64,000 bases of DNA, taken from NCBI RefSeq assembly GCF_013141765.1, contig NZ_WHOD01000065.1, forward strand, positions 1 through 64,000, in the 5' to 3' direction. The notes under the pieces are model-generated. The model ran no database searches. It had not been told where the DNA came from and saw only the letters and a program-made list of their open reading frames with translations. Position 1 is the stretch's first letter. The number at the start of each line of letters is the position of its first letter. Below, piece by piece: positions 44,913-54,222 of the stretch. The position numbers were made by a program, and so were the translations under genes. The stretch comes from Paenibacillus foliorum. GTDB lineage: Bacteria > Bacillota > Bacilli > Paenibacillales > NBRC-103111.

Positions 44913-44948
44913 TTAATTTCCTCCTGTTGCAAGCAAGCGGGGCTTATT

Positions 44949-44986
44949 GGTGCAGCTGAATTTCAAATTGCAACTTCAGCTGCACC
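44949..44986 (-). terminator. Intercistronic hairpin
   Basis: GGTGCAGCTGAA pairs perfectly with TTCAGCTGCACC around a 14-nt loop between adaptor and secreted-protein genes. There is no T-run, so partial termination or mRNA processing is more likely than full termination. Confidence 0.45.
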
Positions 44987-45030
44987 TTAGCGCACCCACT
45001 CTACTCTCTATTTAAACTATTATCAGGCAT

Positions 45031-46281
45031 TTATTGTGCAAGCTGTACTTTTTCCTTATCCTTCAATTGATGTTGTCCTGAAGTAACGAGCTGTTCGCCC
45101 TCTTTAACTCCCTTAAGCACCTCTTGATAAGTCTCATTGAGACGGCCAAGCTCAACCTTACGCTTTTCCACAGTATCACCAGTCAAAATAAACACGAAGG
45201 TTTCTCCACCTTCTCGAACAACACTCAAGGTAGGGACGGTAACTACAATTTGATCCTGGTCTTCGGTAAGCAGTACCTGAGCTTTCATACCCGGTCTAAG
45301 CTTGCGGTCTGCATTCGGCACTTCCAGCTCCAATGAATAGGATTTAGACTGGGCGCTTACTACATCGGCCAAATAGCTTACTTTCCCTTTCATCTTCTCC
45401 GGAGAACCCGAGATGTAAAAGGAGAGCTCTTGCTTACCGCGCACCAGCTTCGCTGCTTCCTCCGTAAGCTCGGCTTTAACTTTTATCGGATCCAGCTGCT
45501 GAATCTGCGCTGCACGGAAGCCTGCCGCTACCGTCATGCCGACTTCTACCGGAAGATCAGTAAGCACTCCGCTTACACTTGCTTTCACTTCCATATGCTC
45601 AAGTGTCCGGTCTGCTTCGCGAATAGACACTTCCGAGGTTTGCAGCCCCTGCTCCAGCTGCGATAAGGAGTTAGTCGTCTCCAGCGTCTTCAGCTTCTGT
45701 TGATTGCTTGCAAGATCAAGACGTTGGTTATTCAACTGAGTTTCTGCTTGCTCCAATTGAAATTTTGTTACCAAACCGAGATCATAATCATTGCGCAGCT
45801 TGCTGTAATTTTTATCCGCTTCCTTAATAGAAGATTCGAGCTTAGTGATGCCATTCTGTAGGTCCAGCTTGCTGTTCACCAAATCTTCACGCGCTTTAGC
45901 CAGCTGCTGCCCTGTACCAGAGATGCTGATTTGCGCTTTTTCTTTGGAAATCAGTATATCGGTCGGATCCAATCTAAAGATGATTTCACCTTTCTCTACC
46001 ATATCACCGCGTTTCTTCAATAGCTCAATCACATCTCCGCCAACCTTTACAGGTACATCTAGCTGGATGGACGATGCTATGTCAGCCACCTGCTCCAATG
46101 GCTCGCTAATCTTTTTCTTCTCAATTTTAGAAGCCTTAACCTGCTTGATCTGTACCTCGTCTGCTTGAGCAGGCTGAGCTTTAGGTGCAGCCGAGCAGCC
46201 TGCAATAAGGGCCGTGCTGAGAACGATTGCGCCCATAATCTTCGCACCTCTGTGAACCTTGTTCGCATTTTCTGGTTTCAT
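45031..46281 (-). CDS. RND efflux adaptor subunit (HlyD/MFP family), lipoprotein
   Basis: A 416-residue membrane fusion protein. Signal peptide with lipobox LIAGC (C29), a biotinyl-lipoyl-like segment (VKVGGDVIELLKKRGDMVEKG), a long coiled-coil hairpin (about residues 120-215), the second lipoyl half (ASVSGVLTDLPVEVGMTV), and a beta-barrel domain (VLLTEDQDQIVVTVPTLSVV). AAGGAG precedes the ATG. It would link to the RND permease encoded 46 bp upstream in the same operon. There is no outer membrane in this type of bacterium, so the adaptor must act in the wall space. Confidence 0.9.
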   Translation of the reverse strand: MKPENANKVHRGAKIMGAIVLSTALIAGCSAAPKAQPAQADEVQIKQVKASKIEKKKISEPLEQVADIASSIQLDVPVKVGGDVIELLKKRGDMVEKGEIIFRLDPTDILISKEKAQISISGTGQQLAKAREDLVNSKLDLQNGITKLESSIKEADKNYSKLRNDYDLGLVTKFQLEQAETQLNNQRLDLASNQQKLKTLETTNSLSQLEQGLQTSEVSIREADRTLEHMEVKASVSGVLTDLPVEVGMTVAAGFRAAQIQQLDPIKVKAELTEEAAKLVRGKQELSFYISGSPEKMKGKVSYLADVVSAQSKSYSLELEVPNADRKLRPGMKAQVLLTEDQDQIVVTVPTLSVVREGGETFVFILTGDTVEKRKVELGRLNETYQEVLKGVKEGEQLVTSGQHQLKDKEKVQLAQ

Positions 46282-46327
46282 TGGACGTTTCTCCTTTTTA
46301 CGTATCTTTCTAATCTACTGACCCAAC

Positions 46328-49300
46328 TTAATGCAAGGTACTTGCAGCTTTAGCGGCCGCTACACGTTTTCCCTTTTTATTGACTAGCCGGGAAATTCGG
46401 GACTTCATTCTATCGATAATTTCGTAAATAACAGGCACTACAACTAGTGTAAGCAAGGTTGATGTAACCAAGCCGCCTATAACAACAACGGCCAAGCCTT
46501 TGGAAATTAGAGAACCTTCCGAGAACCCAAGCCCCAGAGGCAATAAAGACAAGATTGTAGCTCCCGCCGTCATTATAATAGGACGCAGTCTTGTTAAACC
46601 AGCTTTAACCACGGCATCGCGCATATCCAGACCATCACTGCGCAGCTGCTGCACCCGATCGATTAATACAATAGCATTCGTTACCACAACCCCGATCAGC
46701 ATCAAAAATCCAATTAGAGAGGTAATATTAATCGATTCTCCTGCGACCAATAATCCGAGAAATCCGCCAATTGCGGCAAGCGGTAAGGAGAATAAAATAA
46801 CGAATGGCGCACTCGCATTCCCGAATGCGATAACCAAGATCAAGAAGACGAGAAAGATCGCAGCACCCATTGCTACTGCCATTTGACCGAAGCTTTCCTG
46901 AATGTCTTCATTAACACCTTGCACTTGCGTACGAATACCACCTGGAAGCTCGACCGACTTTAAGGCTTCTGTTACTTTCGTACTCGTACCGCCTTTATCT
47001 TTACTTTCGATTTTTGCTGTAATTTTAACGTATTGCTCCTGCATTTCACGAGTAATAGCTGCTGGAGCCTCAACTTGCCGGACTTTTGCGATATCATTCA
47101 AAGCTACCACTACGCCTGTGGAAGTTGTCATCGTAATCCGTCCAAGCTTATCCATGGAATTTTTGAAATCATCGTCTACCATAACTTGCGTAGCAAAGGT
47201 TACATTATCGAACTTTATGTCACCAATCGATGCTTCTGCTAGCCACATCCGAACGGTATCTGTAATTTGTGCGGAAGACAGCCCATAGACACGAGCTTTA
47301 TTCTGATCCACACTAACCACGACCTGAGTTTTCTTTTCGCTCAAGCTGTCTTTAACATCTTCAAGCTCCGGAAATTCCTTCATCTTCTGTTTAATAAGTT
47401 CAGCTCCGGCAATTAGCTGATTCAAGTCTTCTCCCTTAAGCAGATAGGAAAAATCCGCCGACGAGCCGCCCATATTACCTGCCAGCAGCGCCCCTTCAAC
47501 TTCCGATCCTTTGGGAACCATACCCAGCATAATTTCCTTGTATTCGGCAGCCATCTTTTTGGCGTCAGATGCTTTGGAAACAGAAGCAATAATACTTGCA
47601 CGATAAGCAACCCGTTCCCCGCTTGTGCTCTGCATATCATAGCCTACCATTGACTCAAAATAATCAAAGGCCGGTTGACCCGTAGAATCCTTCGCTTCCT
47701 TTAGTAGCGCCTCAATTTCTTTAACTTTCAAATCCATTGAATCTATAGAAGTTTCCTGAGGAAGCTTCAAGGTGTACTGCACCTGCTTGTTGGATTCACT
47801 GTCAGGCATAAAGGCGAATGGAAGGAAAGGAACCGTTCCTCCAATCGAAAGGACAAACGCAAGAAATGCAATCAAAACCGTCTTCTTCGGGTTATTTAAT
47901 GACCAGCTCAAGACGGACTTGTATTTGGCAGTGAACTTGCCCACATGCTCTTCATCATGGTGCTTGATATTATTATTGTTAAGAACTAGCAGCATGGCGA
48001 GCATTGGAATCACTGTCAAAGCTATAATTAAAGAAGACAATAGCGCGACAACAAGTGTAATAGCAAAAGGCCGGAAAATATCGCCTAGAACACCACCGAC
48101 AAATGCTATCGGTAAAAATACACCAGCAGTCGTAAGAGTAGAGGATGTTATAGCTGAAGCTACCCGTGAGGTCGCCAGCTTAATAACGGACTCATTGCGA
48201 TCACGCGCTTGCTGCAGCTCGCTGTAAATATTCTCAATAACAACAATGGAGTCATCAACGACCCGGCCGACGGCTATCGTCAATCCACCTAATGTCATTA
48301 CGTTTAGGGTAATATCCAGAGAAGCCATAACACATAGTGTGGTTAGGATCGACAATGGAATGGAAACCAATACGATTATCGTCATACGTACATTTTTTAG
48401 GAACAATAGTATCATTACGGAAGCTAGGATAGCCCCCAGAATACCTTCCTTTAGCATGCCGTTGATTGATTTTTTAACATCATTAGCCGCATTATATACC
48501 GGTGTAAATTGTAAGTTTGGATACTCCTTCGTCCATCCGGCAAATAATTGGTCAACTTCATCAGCGAACTCTACTGTGTTGGCATCTTTCCCTTTAAATA
48601 AAGTCAGACCGATCGCTGGACTGCTGTCAAGTCGGGCAATATACTTGGAGTCCGAAATGGCTTCGACCTTGGAGATATCCTTCAACAGTACGGTATCCCC
48701 TTTGGGTGAGGAAATTTTCATGTTCTCCAAGCCATAGATTGTGTTCAAATCGCTCTCGATTCGAACCGATTGTGAGCTGCCGCTAAAATCAACCTTCCCT
48801 GCTGGGCTTGTCGCCAGAGCAGTTTGGATGTTTTGCGATACGAGAGCGGGAGTCAAACCATAGTTGTTGATCGCGTTAATATTCAGCTTCAGCTTCAACG
48901 TTGCTTCTTGCTGTCCAACCGAATCCACGTGATCGATTCCATCCATTGCGCTTAACGTAGGCTCAATAACATCCTCATAAATACGATTAAGCTCTTCTTG
49001 GTTCATGTTGTTTTTGCCATGAACTGCGGCAAAGTAAACCGGGAAATCACTGCTTCCGAACTTGGAAACCTTAGGTTCGCTTGCACCGACAGGAAGCTTA
49101 ATATCTTTAATGGCACTTTCGATGTCTCGCTTTGCATCATCAGGACTGCGACCATTCACCAATTCAACAGTAATAGCTGAGAAATTGTCATTGGAAGTAG
49201 AAGATACCTTCTTCATTCCCTCAATCCCAACAATCCGCTTCTCAAGAACCTTGGTCACATTTTCCATAACATCCTTAGGAGGGGCAGGATACACCGTACT

Positions 49301-49444
49301 AACAAATACGACAGGCAAAGAAATATCAGGCATACTCTCCTGTTTCAGTGTCGTAGCGGAGAAGGTGCCGGCAACGAATAATATGAGGCTTATAATGATG
49401 ATCGCTGCGACATTTTTCAAAGAAAAATCAGTAAATTTGTTCAT
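46328..49444 (-). CDS. RND family efflux permease, SwrC/AcrB-like
   Basis: A 1038-residue proton-driven exporter with twelve membrane segments and two large extracytoplasmic loops. TM4 carries VGRVVDDSIVVIENIY with the paired Asp of the proton relay, and the second half has LIGFLMLIGVVVTNAIVLID. The closest well-known relative in Firmicutes is SwrC (YerP), involved in surfactin tolerance and swarming. GGAGG lies 9 nt before the ATG. The operon order is GbsR/MarR-like regulator, permease, adaptor, secreted protein. Substrate unknown; lipopeptides or antimicrobials are reasonable candidates. Confidence 0.92.
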   Translation of the reverse strand: MNKFTDFSLKNVAAIIIISLILFVAGTFSATTLKQESMPDISLPVVFVSTVYPAPPKDVMENVTKVLEKRIVGIEGMKKVSSTSNDNFSAITVELVNGRSPDDAKRDIESAIKDIKLPVGASEPKVSKFGSSDFPVYFAAVHGKNNMNQEELNRIYEDVIEPTLSAMDGIDHVDSVGQQEATLKLKLNINAINNYGLTPALVSQNIQTALATSPAGKVDFSGSSQSVRIESDLNTIYGLENMKISSPKGDTVLLKDISKVEAISDSKYIARLDSSPAIGLTLFKGKDANTVEFADEVDQLFAGWTKEYPNLQFTPVYNAANDVKKSINGMLKEGILGAILASVMILLFLKNVRMTIIVLVSIPLSILTTLCVMASLDITLNVMTLGGLTIAVGRVVDDSIVVIENIYSELQQARDRNESVIKLATSRVASAITSSTLTTAGVFLPIAFVGGVLGDIFRPFAITLVVALLSSLIIALTVIPMLAMLLVLNNNNIKHHDEEHVGKFTAKYKSVLSWSLNNPKKTVLIAFLAFVLSIGGTVPFLPFAFMPDSESNKQVQYTLKLPQETSIDSMDLKVKEIEALLKEAKDSTGQPAFDYFESMVGYDMQSTSGERVAYRASIIASVSKASDAKKMAAEYKEIMLGMVPKGSEVEGALLAGNMGGSSADFSYLLKGEDLNQLIAGAELIKQKMKEFPELEDVKDSLSEKKTQVVVSVDQNKARVYGLSSAQITDTVRMWLAEASIGDIKFDNVTFATQVMVDDDFKNSMDKLGRITMTTSTGVVVALNDIAKVRQVEAPAAITREMQEQYVKITAKIESKDKGGTSTKVTEALKSVELPGGIRTQVQGVNEDIQESFGQMAVAMGAAIFLVFLILVIAFGNASAPFVILFSLPLAAIGGFLGLLVAGESINITSLIGFLMLIGVVVTNAIVLIDRVQQLRSDGLDMRDAVVKAGLTRLRPIIMTAGATILSLLPLGLGFSEGSLISKGLAVVVIGGLVTSTLLTLVVVPVIYEIIDRMKSRISRLVNKKGKRVAAAKAASTLH

Positions 49445-49519
49445 CTCTCTACTCCTCCATCAAATTACATCAAACCCAACTGTAAATATGTAGTCTATGA
49501 ATATTAGGTTCAGTAACAT

Positions 49520-50020
49520 TTACGGTAGCTGTCTTCTCAGCTGCCATTCCTCATTCAGATCACTCATACGTGAAATGTACATTTCACATAACATAGACAT
49601 TTCTTTGAATCTTTGTTTAATGACGTGACAGCCTACCTTATCCTCTGATTTCACATTGAAATGTTCCGGAAATCCAGCCAATGCTCCATCTACAGCTTGT
49701 TTTACAGAGTTAAATTTTCCTATTTCATTACGAACGATATTGACTCCAAAGTCATCCGTTATGTAATAATAATCTTTCCTGTCATTCTGGATCGGAACCT
49801 TGTGACACAGATTCTTTAGCTCCATAGTTCGGATTTGAACGCTTATAGCCGCCTTAGAAACAGATAGCTCATCTGCCATCTGCTGTAGGCATATGGGCTC
49901 TGACGAAAAGAGCAGTAATGTATACATCTTACCGACGAGCGGACTAAAGCCTTCATGTTCTAAGTAAAGGGACATAAAGTTGCTAATATTCAGCTTCAAT
50001 TCTTCAATGGTGTTAGACAT
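49520..50020 (-). CDS. GbsR/MarR-like transcriptional regulator
   Basis: A small winged-helix protein of 166 residues with LVGKMYTLLLFSSEPICLQQ, then the recognition region MADELSVSKAAISVQIRTME, followed by a wing and helices, the pattern of GbsR-type MarR relatives. The start is uncertain: ATG 50020 stands 14 nt behind GGAGGAG, and ATG 50062 upstream has no good site. It is the first gene of the RND operon and 75 bp upstream of the permease. Two TetR-type palindromes lie in the divergent promoter region ahead of it. Confidence 0.8.
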   Translation of the reverse strand: MSNTIEELKLNISNFMSLYLEHEGFSPLVGKMYTLLLFSSEPICLQQMADELSVSKAAISVQIRTMELKNLCHKVPIQNDRKDYYYITDDFGVNIVRNEIGKFNSVKQAVDGALAGFPEHFNVKSEDKVGCHVIKQRFKEMSMLCEMYISRMSDLNEEWQLRRQLP

Positions 50021-50096
50021 AGGCGCTTGGGTTTCTCCTCCCGTTAGTTTCATTCCCATCATTAAGAATCATGCTAATCATTTAACACAAACGTTT

Positions 50097-50110
50097 TGAC
50101 TGACTGGTCA
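50097..50110. promoter_or_regulatory. TetR-type operator, copy 1
   Basis: TGACTGACTGGTCA is a near-palindrome and the reverse complement, with one difference, of the site at 50188-50201. It lies about 35-75 bp upstream of the possible GbsR-like starts, probably over their promoter. Confidence 0.6.
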
Positions 50111-50187
50111 TTCCTTAAATAATATAATTCAAAACCCACTTTCAAATCAACCTGTTTTTTTCCATAATACGACCAATTAATTAAATT

Positions 50188-50201
50188 TGACCAGTCGGTC
50201 A
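50188..50201. promoter_or_regulatory. TetR-type operator, copy 2
   Basis: TGACCAGTCGGTCA lies immediately upstream of the -35 box of the tetR promoter, the usual position for autoregulation. Confidence 0.6.
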
Positions 50202-50206
50202 CATGT

Positions 50207-50235
50207 TTGACATAATCTAAATCCAAGTATACAAT
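50207..50235 (+). promoter_or_regulatory. Sigma-A promoter of tetR-type gene
   Basis: TTGACA (50207-50212), a 17-bp spacer and TACAAT (50230-50235) lie 58 bp upstream of the start codon at 50293. Confidence 0.7.
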
Positions 50236-50292
50236 GGCTTTACTACTACCATTCGATATCATGAATGGAGAAATGATGAGGTGTGTGCCGGC

Positions 50293-51168
50293 ATGAATGA
50301 CAGAAAACTGCAGATTATGCAAGCCGCAATCAAGCTCTTCGGTGACCGGGACTATCACACCACATCCGTTCAGGATATCGTTAGCTTGGCCGGAGTATCC
50401 AAAGGCGCTTTCTACTTGCACTTTCATTCCAAGGAAGAACTCCTCATTGCTATATTCCGTCATTATATGGATGGTCTCAGCAATCATTTGAACGAGATCC
50501 AAACAAATTGTCAATATACACCACGAGATAAACTGATTAAGGCTATCGAATTCCAATGCCAGTATATTATGAGTGATCAGGACTTCCTTTCGCTTCATCT
50601 AAAAGGAATTGCTTTTATGAACAACACGGTCAAGGAAATGATGATTGAGCATGGCATGCAAACCGTTAAATGGAAGGAAGAACGAATACTGGAGCACTAT
50701 GGTCCGGGTATAGAGGCTCATTCATTTGATTGTGCCAGTATGTTAAGCGGTATGCTGAAGGAATATTTCTTCTACCATATTGTTTACGCTCATCCCATTG
50801 ACATTAACCGGTTTTCCGAATATTTAATGAACCGACTGGATGATATCGCTCAAGGAATTATGGCTAAGCCAACGGCACCAATTTTATATGCGGCTCTTAT
50901 GTGCCCCGACCCTGCCCCAGCGTTCACTAAAGAAACCTGGCTACAAAAAGCTCATTCGGTAAGGGACTGGATTGAAGCTCATCAGACTGATCCTTCAAAA
51001 TCTGCCGAAGCGATGCTCCAATCCTTGGATGCCATTATTCAAGAGGTCCACAAAGAGCAGCCCAATGAAATCATTATTAAAGGTATGTACAATTATTTAG
51101 TTTCCTTAGCAAATGGAGACCCGAGCATAATCGAAAAGCTAACGATATTGTTCAGTGACATTAGATAA
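50293..51168 (+). CDS. TetR/AcrR family transcriptional regulator
   Basis: A 291-residue repressor. The N-terminal helix-turn-helix reads IMQAAIKLFGDRDYHTTSVQ then DIVSLAGVSKGAFYLHFHSK, a textbook TetR DNA-binding domain. The C-terminal ligand domain is longer than usual. The ATG at 50293 has GAGGTG 9 nt upstream; the GTG at 50281 overlaps that site. It is divergent from the RND operon, with two matching palindromes between, so it probably represses both itself and the pump operon. Confidence 0.9.
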   Translation: MNDRKLQIMQAAIKLFGDRDYHTTSVQDIVSLAGVSKGAFYLHFHSKEELLIAIFRHYMDGLSNHLNEIQTNCQYTPRDKLIKAIEFQCQYIMSDQDFLSLHLKGIAFMNNTVKEMMIEHGMQTVKWKEERILEHYGPGIEAHSFDCASMLSGMLKEYFFYHIVYAHPIDINRFSEYLMNRLDDIAQGIMAKPTAPILYAALMCPDPAPAFTKETWLQKAHSVRDWIEAHQTDPSKSAEAMLQSLDAIIQEVHKEQPNEIIIKGMYNYLVSLANGDPSIIEKLTILFSDIR

Positions 51169-51244
51169 TCTTAATCAACTATTCAACTTAAAACTGAAAT
51201 GGAGGACAATAGCGGAAGTCCTTGTTCCTCTATTGACTGAAAAA

Positions 51245-51396
51245 CACAAAAAACAGAGAGATAACGGAATTACTAGTTCCGTTATCTCTCTGTTTTTGTG
51301 TATTAGTTCTCATATTTTCCTAAATAACGGAAATCTGACTTCCGCTATCGCCTTAAATTGGAAACGACAGATGGAATAACGGAACTCTCAGTTCCG
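51245..51396. repeat. Dispersed repeat with terminator hairpin, copy B
   Basis: A 24-bp stem with a single bulged A (arms 51245-51269 and 51277-51300) carries the same CAGAGAGAT/ATCTCTCTG core as the hairpin at 42936 but a different top. It is followed by a tail (51327-51396) homologous to 43030-43100. It lies between converging genes and probably terminates both. The rest of the gap 51169-51568 shows a small GGAAC/GTTCC hairpin near 51381 and nothing else. Confidence 0.75.
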
Positions 51397-51568
51397 TACA
51401 ACTCCCTAATAGCCGTTGCACCGCATCCGTATATGTATGTATGCTACAGCTTTCTTTCATCATGGAGTACAGCAGAGCTTAGACACTGACGTAAGTAAGT
51501 AGAGTAGTAGACTTACCCTTTACAGGATATCCAACTTTGCCGTCCATTCTGGACAACTGAATGGGTAT

Positions 51569-52282
51569 CTATAGCTGCTGCCCTTGCTCCACACACTGCT
51601 TCCATAATTCCAACTGATTCGTACACACCCATACGTTCGGGTATCTGCTCCGCAATTCACGCATCTCTTCTTCATTATCGATCGTCCATGCGATCAACTG
51701 TATGCCCTGCTCCTCGCAGCGACGCACAAAATCATCGGTTAAATAGATGTATTTGACCGACACGTAGCACGCTCTGATCTGCTCGGCAAGCGGGAACACC
51801 GAAGGAGTCGCTCCATAGATAACCAATCCGAGCTCGATCTCATCCGAGAGCTCCCTCATTCTAATGATCGAATAATGATCGAAGGATGTTACAAATACTT
51901 GATCCAGAACGTCGCAGGAACGAATGACTTCAAGAACCTTTTCTTCCAATCCAGGATACAGATTGCCGCTTTGCTTTAATTCAATGTCCACCAATGCCTG
52001 CCCTTTAGCAAGCTTCAGTACTTCCTCCAATGTCGGGATCGGCGAACCTCCCCCTGCATCTAATTTACGCAACTCATCAAACGTAAAATCAATAACTCGA
52101 CCTTGACCGTTTGTAGTACGATTCACGGTTGGATCATGGATAACTACCGGAACTCCATCTTGGGTCAATTGCACATCCAGCTCCAAGTGACTGATGGACA
52201 AATCGATGGCTGCTTGAAAGGAAGGTATCGTGTTCTCCGGGTATTTCTTGGGGTAGCCTCTATGTGCTAATCCTAGAATCAT
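51569..52282 (-). CDS. Glycerophosphodiester phosphodiesterase
   Basis: A 237-residue GDPD-family TIM barrel that hydrolyses glycerophosphodiesters to glycerol-3-phosphate and an alcohol. Motifs are LAHRGYPKKYPENT at the N-terminus, LELDVQLTQDGVPVVIHDP with metal-binding Glu/Asp and the catalytic His, and VDIELK. The ATG at 52282 has GGAGGAG 8 nt upstream. No signal peptide, so it is cytoplasmic. It is the last gene of the Ugp-type operon and a paralogue of the enzyme at 53441. Confidence 0.9.
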   Translation of the reverse strand: MILGLAHRGYPKKYPENTIPSFQAAIDLSISHLELDVQLTQDGVPVVIHDPTVNRTTNGQGRVIDFTFDELRKLDAGGGSPIPTLEEVLKLAKGQALVDIELKQSGNLYPGLEEKVLEVIRSCDVLDQVFVTSFDHYSIIRMRELSDEIELGLVIYGATPSVFPLAEQIRACYVSVKYIYLTDDFVRRCEEQGIQLIAWTIDNEEEMRELRSRYPNVWVCTNQLELWKQCVEQGQQL

Positions 52283-52313
52283 TTCTGTCTCTCCTCCCAT
52301 TTCAATTAAGCTG

Positions 52314-53444
52314 CTATTCGTTTAAAGGCAATATTTGTATACGGTCCAATGCGTAGCTTGATGAAGTCTTGTATTTGGTCGCTCCGGATTCAAACAAAAT
52401 ATGTAATTGACCAGCCGACTCGAATATTCCTTCTGACATAGGCGGCAGCTCCATTTGGTCTACTCGATTCTTGCTGTCCAAAAACCATATAGGAACCTCA
52501 GTCGATCTTACAGAAGCTTTGGAATGAGGCTTCTCAGCCAGAATGTTTTTAAATCGATACAGCGTGCTCGCATTTTTCCTACCGTAAGACTGGCTCAGCC
52601 AAATATGGTCCTTTGCCACACTCATTCCCTGAATACGGTCTGGCAGCGATAAAATATAATCCGGGGCAGCCGAGCCTTGACCCTGCTCCGGCTTCACCAT
52701 CGGAAGATCCGTCTCCGGGTTAAGTCTGTAGCCTTCTGCCCATGCCTTATGCTGCTCGTCATCCCTATTGGTTATATAATGGGACTTATCCGTCGGGTAT
52801 TCGGTTCCGTGAGCAAATTCGCCGATCCACAGAATCCCGTCCTCATAAGCAGTAAATGAGGCACGTGTCTCACTTTGCACAGAACCGGCAAAAGCGAGCT
52901 TACCACCATTCTCAGCTTTGACAATATCTTCGAAATTCAAATAATAAACATCCTGGTCCGAAGAAATCCAGATGTGCTTTTTACTTGCTGTAATTCCGCC
53001 TGCATGACCAGTATAGGGGGTGCTAGAATTTTTGTAAAGCTCGATAGCCTTCACCATTTTACCTGAAGAAGCATCAATGACAGACAAGAGACTTGGCTTG
53101 CCATCCTCCCTGTAATGGGAAACCAGCATCCACTTTTTATCCTCTATGTAAGCCAAGCCCTGTGGAACCGCATTTTGCAATAACGCCGGAACAATAGGAC
53201 CTGGCTTGGCTTTCTGAAGGAAAGGTTTTATCCCCGGCATATCAACGCGGTATTTGATTCCCGCCTCTTCCTGAGTAATGCCCGTTGTAGCCACTGCTGG
53301 CTTTTCCTTCTGTACTACAGCATTGGATTCAGCAGCCGCTGCTGAATCCGGTTTAACCTCCACCGCTGCTGGCTGTTTTTGGCAGCCGGATGCAGCTAAG
53401 AGAACCGTACAAATCAGCCCCGACATCAGTAAGGATGACTTCAT
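52314..53444 (-). CDS. Lipoprotein with beta-propeller-like repeats, unknown function
   Basis: A 376-residue protein with lipobox AASGC (C21) followed by an Ala/Val-rich linker. The body has blade-like repeats such as KKHIWISSDQDVYYLNFEDI and AKDHIWLSQSYGRKNASTLY. It overlaps the upstream phosphodiesterase by ATGA and precedes the second one by 31 bp, so it belongs to the glycerophosphodiester operon. It may present or sense extracellular substrate; I do not recognise a named family. Confidence 0.78.
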   Translation of the reverse strand: MKSSLLMSGLICTVLLAASGCQKQPAAVEVKPDSAAAAESNAVVQKEKPAVATTGITQEEAGIKYRVDMPGIKPFLQKAKPGPIVPALLQNAVPQGLAYIEDKKWMLVSHYREDGKPSLLSVIDASSGKMVKAIELYKNSSTPYTGHAGGITASKKHIWISSDQDVYYLNFEDIVKAENGGKLAFAGSVQSETRASFTAYEDGILWIGEFAHGTEYPTDKSHYITNRDDEQHKAWAEGYRLNPETDLPMVKPEQGQGSAAPDYILSLPDRIQGMSVAKDHIWLSQSYGRKNASTLYRFKNILAEKPHSKASVRSTEVPIWFLDSKNRVDQMELPPMSEGIFESAGQLHILFESGATKYKTSSSYALDRIQILPLNE

Positions 53445-54196
53445 TCCGCCACACCCGTCCGAATTGCTAACTGCAATAAATCCCGCAGTCTGCCCGGATA
53501 ATCCGTGATGATCCCTGATACTCCATAATCAATAGCTTGAGCCATGTCGCTTTCATCGTTTATTGTCCAAGGGTAAACCTGTAATCCAAGAGCAATGGCA
53601 TCGGATACTTTCTCTTTATCAATTCCCTTATAATTCGGATGGAGTGAATATACTGCAGCTTCGAAGCTATCTATTAAAGCCGAATTGCTTCCATTATTGA
53701 CATCGTAGAGCAAGCCAACCTTCGTTTCCGGCGCCAATTGCTTGAGACAAAGCAAATTTCTATAATCAAATGCGGAGACAACCACATTATGCATACGGTC
53801 CTTTCTCTTCATCAATTCAAGCAATAGCGGTTCCAGTATGCCTTGAGTGGAATGTTTAATTTCCACATTAATCATCACATCTGCAGGAACAAGATCAAAA
53901 ACCTCTTCTAACGTCGGTATCCGTTCACCCTCATACTTCTCGTTGAACCACCGGCCCGCATCAGCTTTCTTGATTTCCTCCAGCGTCATATCATAGATGG
54001 AGCCTGTCATATCTGTTGTTCTATCCAGAGTAGAATCATGGATAACGATGATTTCATCATCCTTGGTTAAATGGATATCCAATTCAATAGCGTCACAGCC
54101 TTGCTCCAGCCCAAGCCGAAAAGCTCCTAATGTATTTTCCGGCGCCTCGCCTTTGGCCCCCCTATGAGCAATGACTAAAGTTTGATTTGTTCCCAT
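53441..54196 (-). CDS. Glycerophosphodiester phosphodiesterase (UgpQ-like)
   Basis: A 251-residue cytoplasmic GDPD enzyme with VIAHRGAKGEAPENT, IELDIHLTKDDEIIVIHDST and VNVEIKH. AAGGGATG precedes the ATG. It lies 26 bp behind the permease pair, so incoming glycerophosphodiesters could be cleaved on entry, as with UgpQ. Its stop overlaps the lipoprotein start. Confidence 0.9.
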   Translation of the reverse strand: MGTNQTLVIAHRGAKGEAPENTLGAFRLGLEQGCDAIELDIHLTKDDEIIVIHDSTLDRTTDMTGSIYDMTLEEIKKADAGRWFNEKYEGERIPTLEEVFDLVPADVMINVEIKHSTQGILEPLLLELMKRKDRMHNVVVSAFDYRNLLCLKQLAPETKVGLLYDVNNGSNSALIDSFEAAVYSLHPNYKGIDKEKVSDAIALGLQVYPWTINDESDMAQAIDYGVSGIITDYPGRLRDLLQLAIRTGVAE

Positions 54197-54222
54197 TACG
54201 AATCATCCCTTCTTATGCTTGT

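Noticed and set aside
50074..50598. 174-codon minus-strand frame
   Set aside because: It covers the tetR promoter, operators and the DNA-binding region of the clear TetR gene on the other strand.
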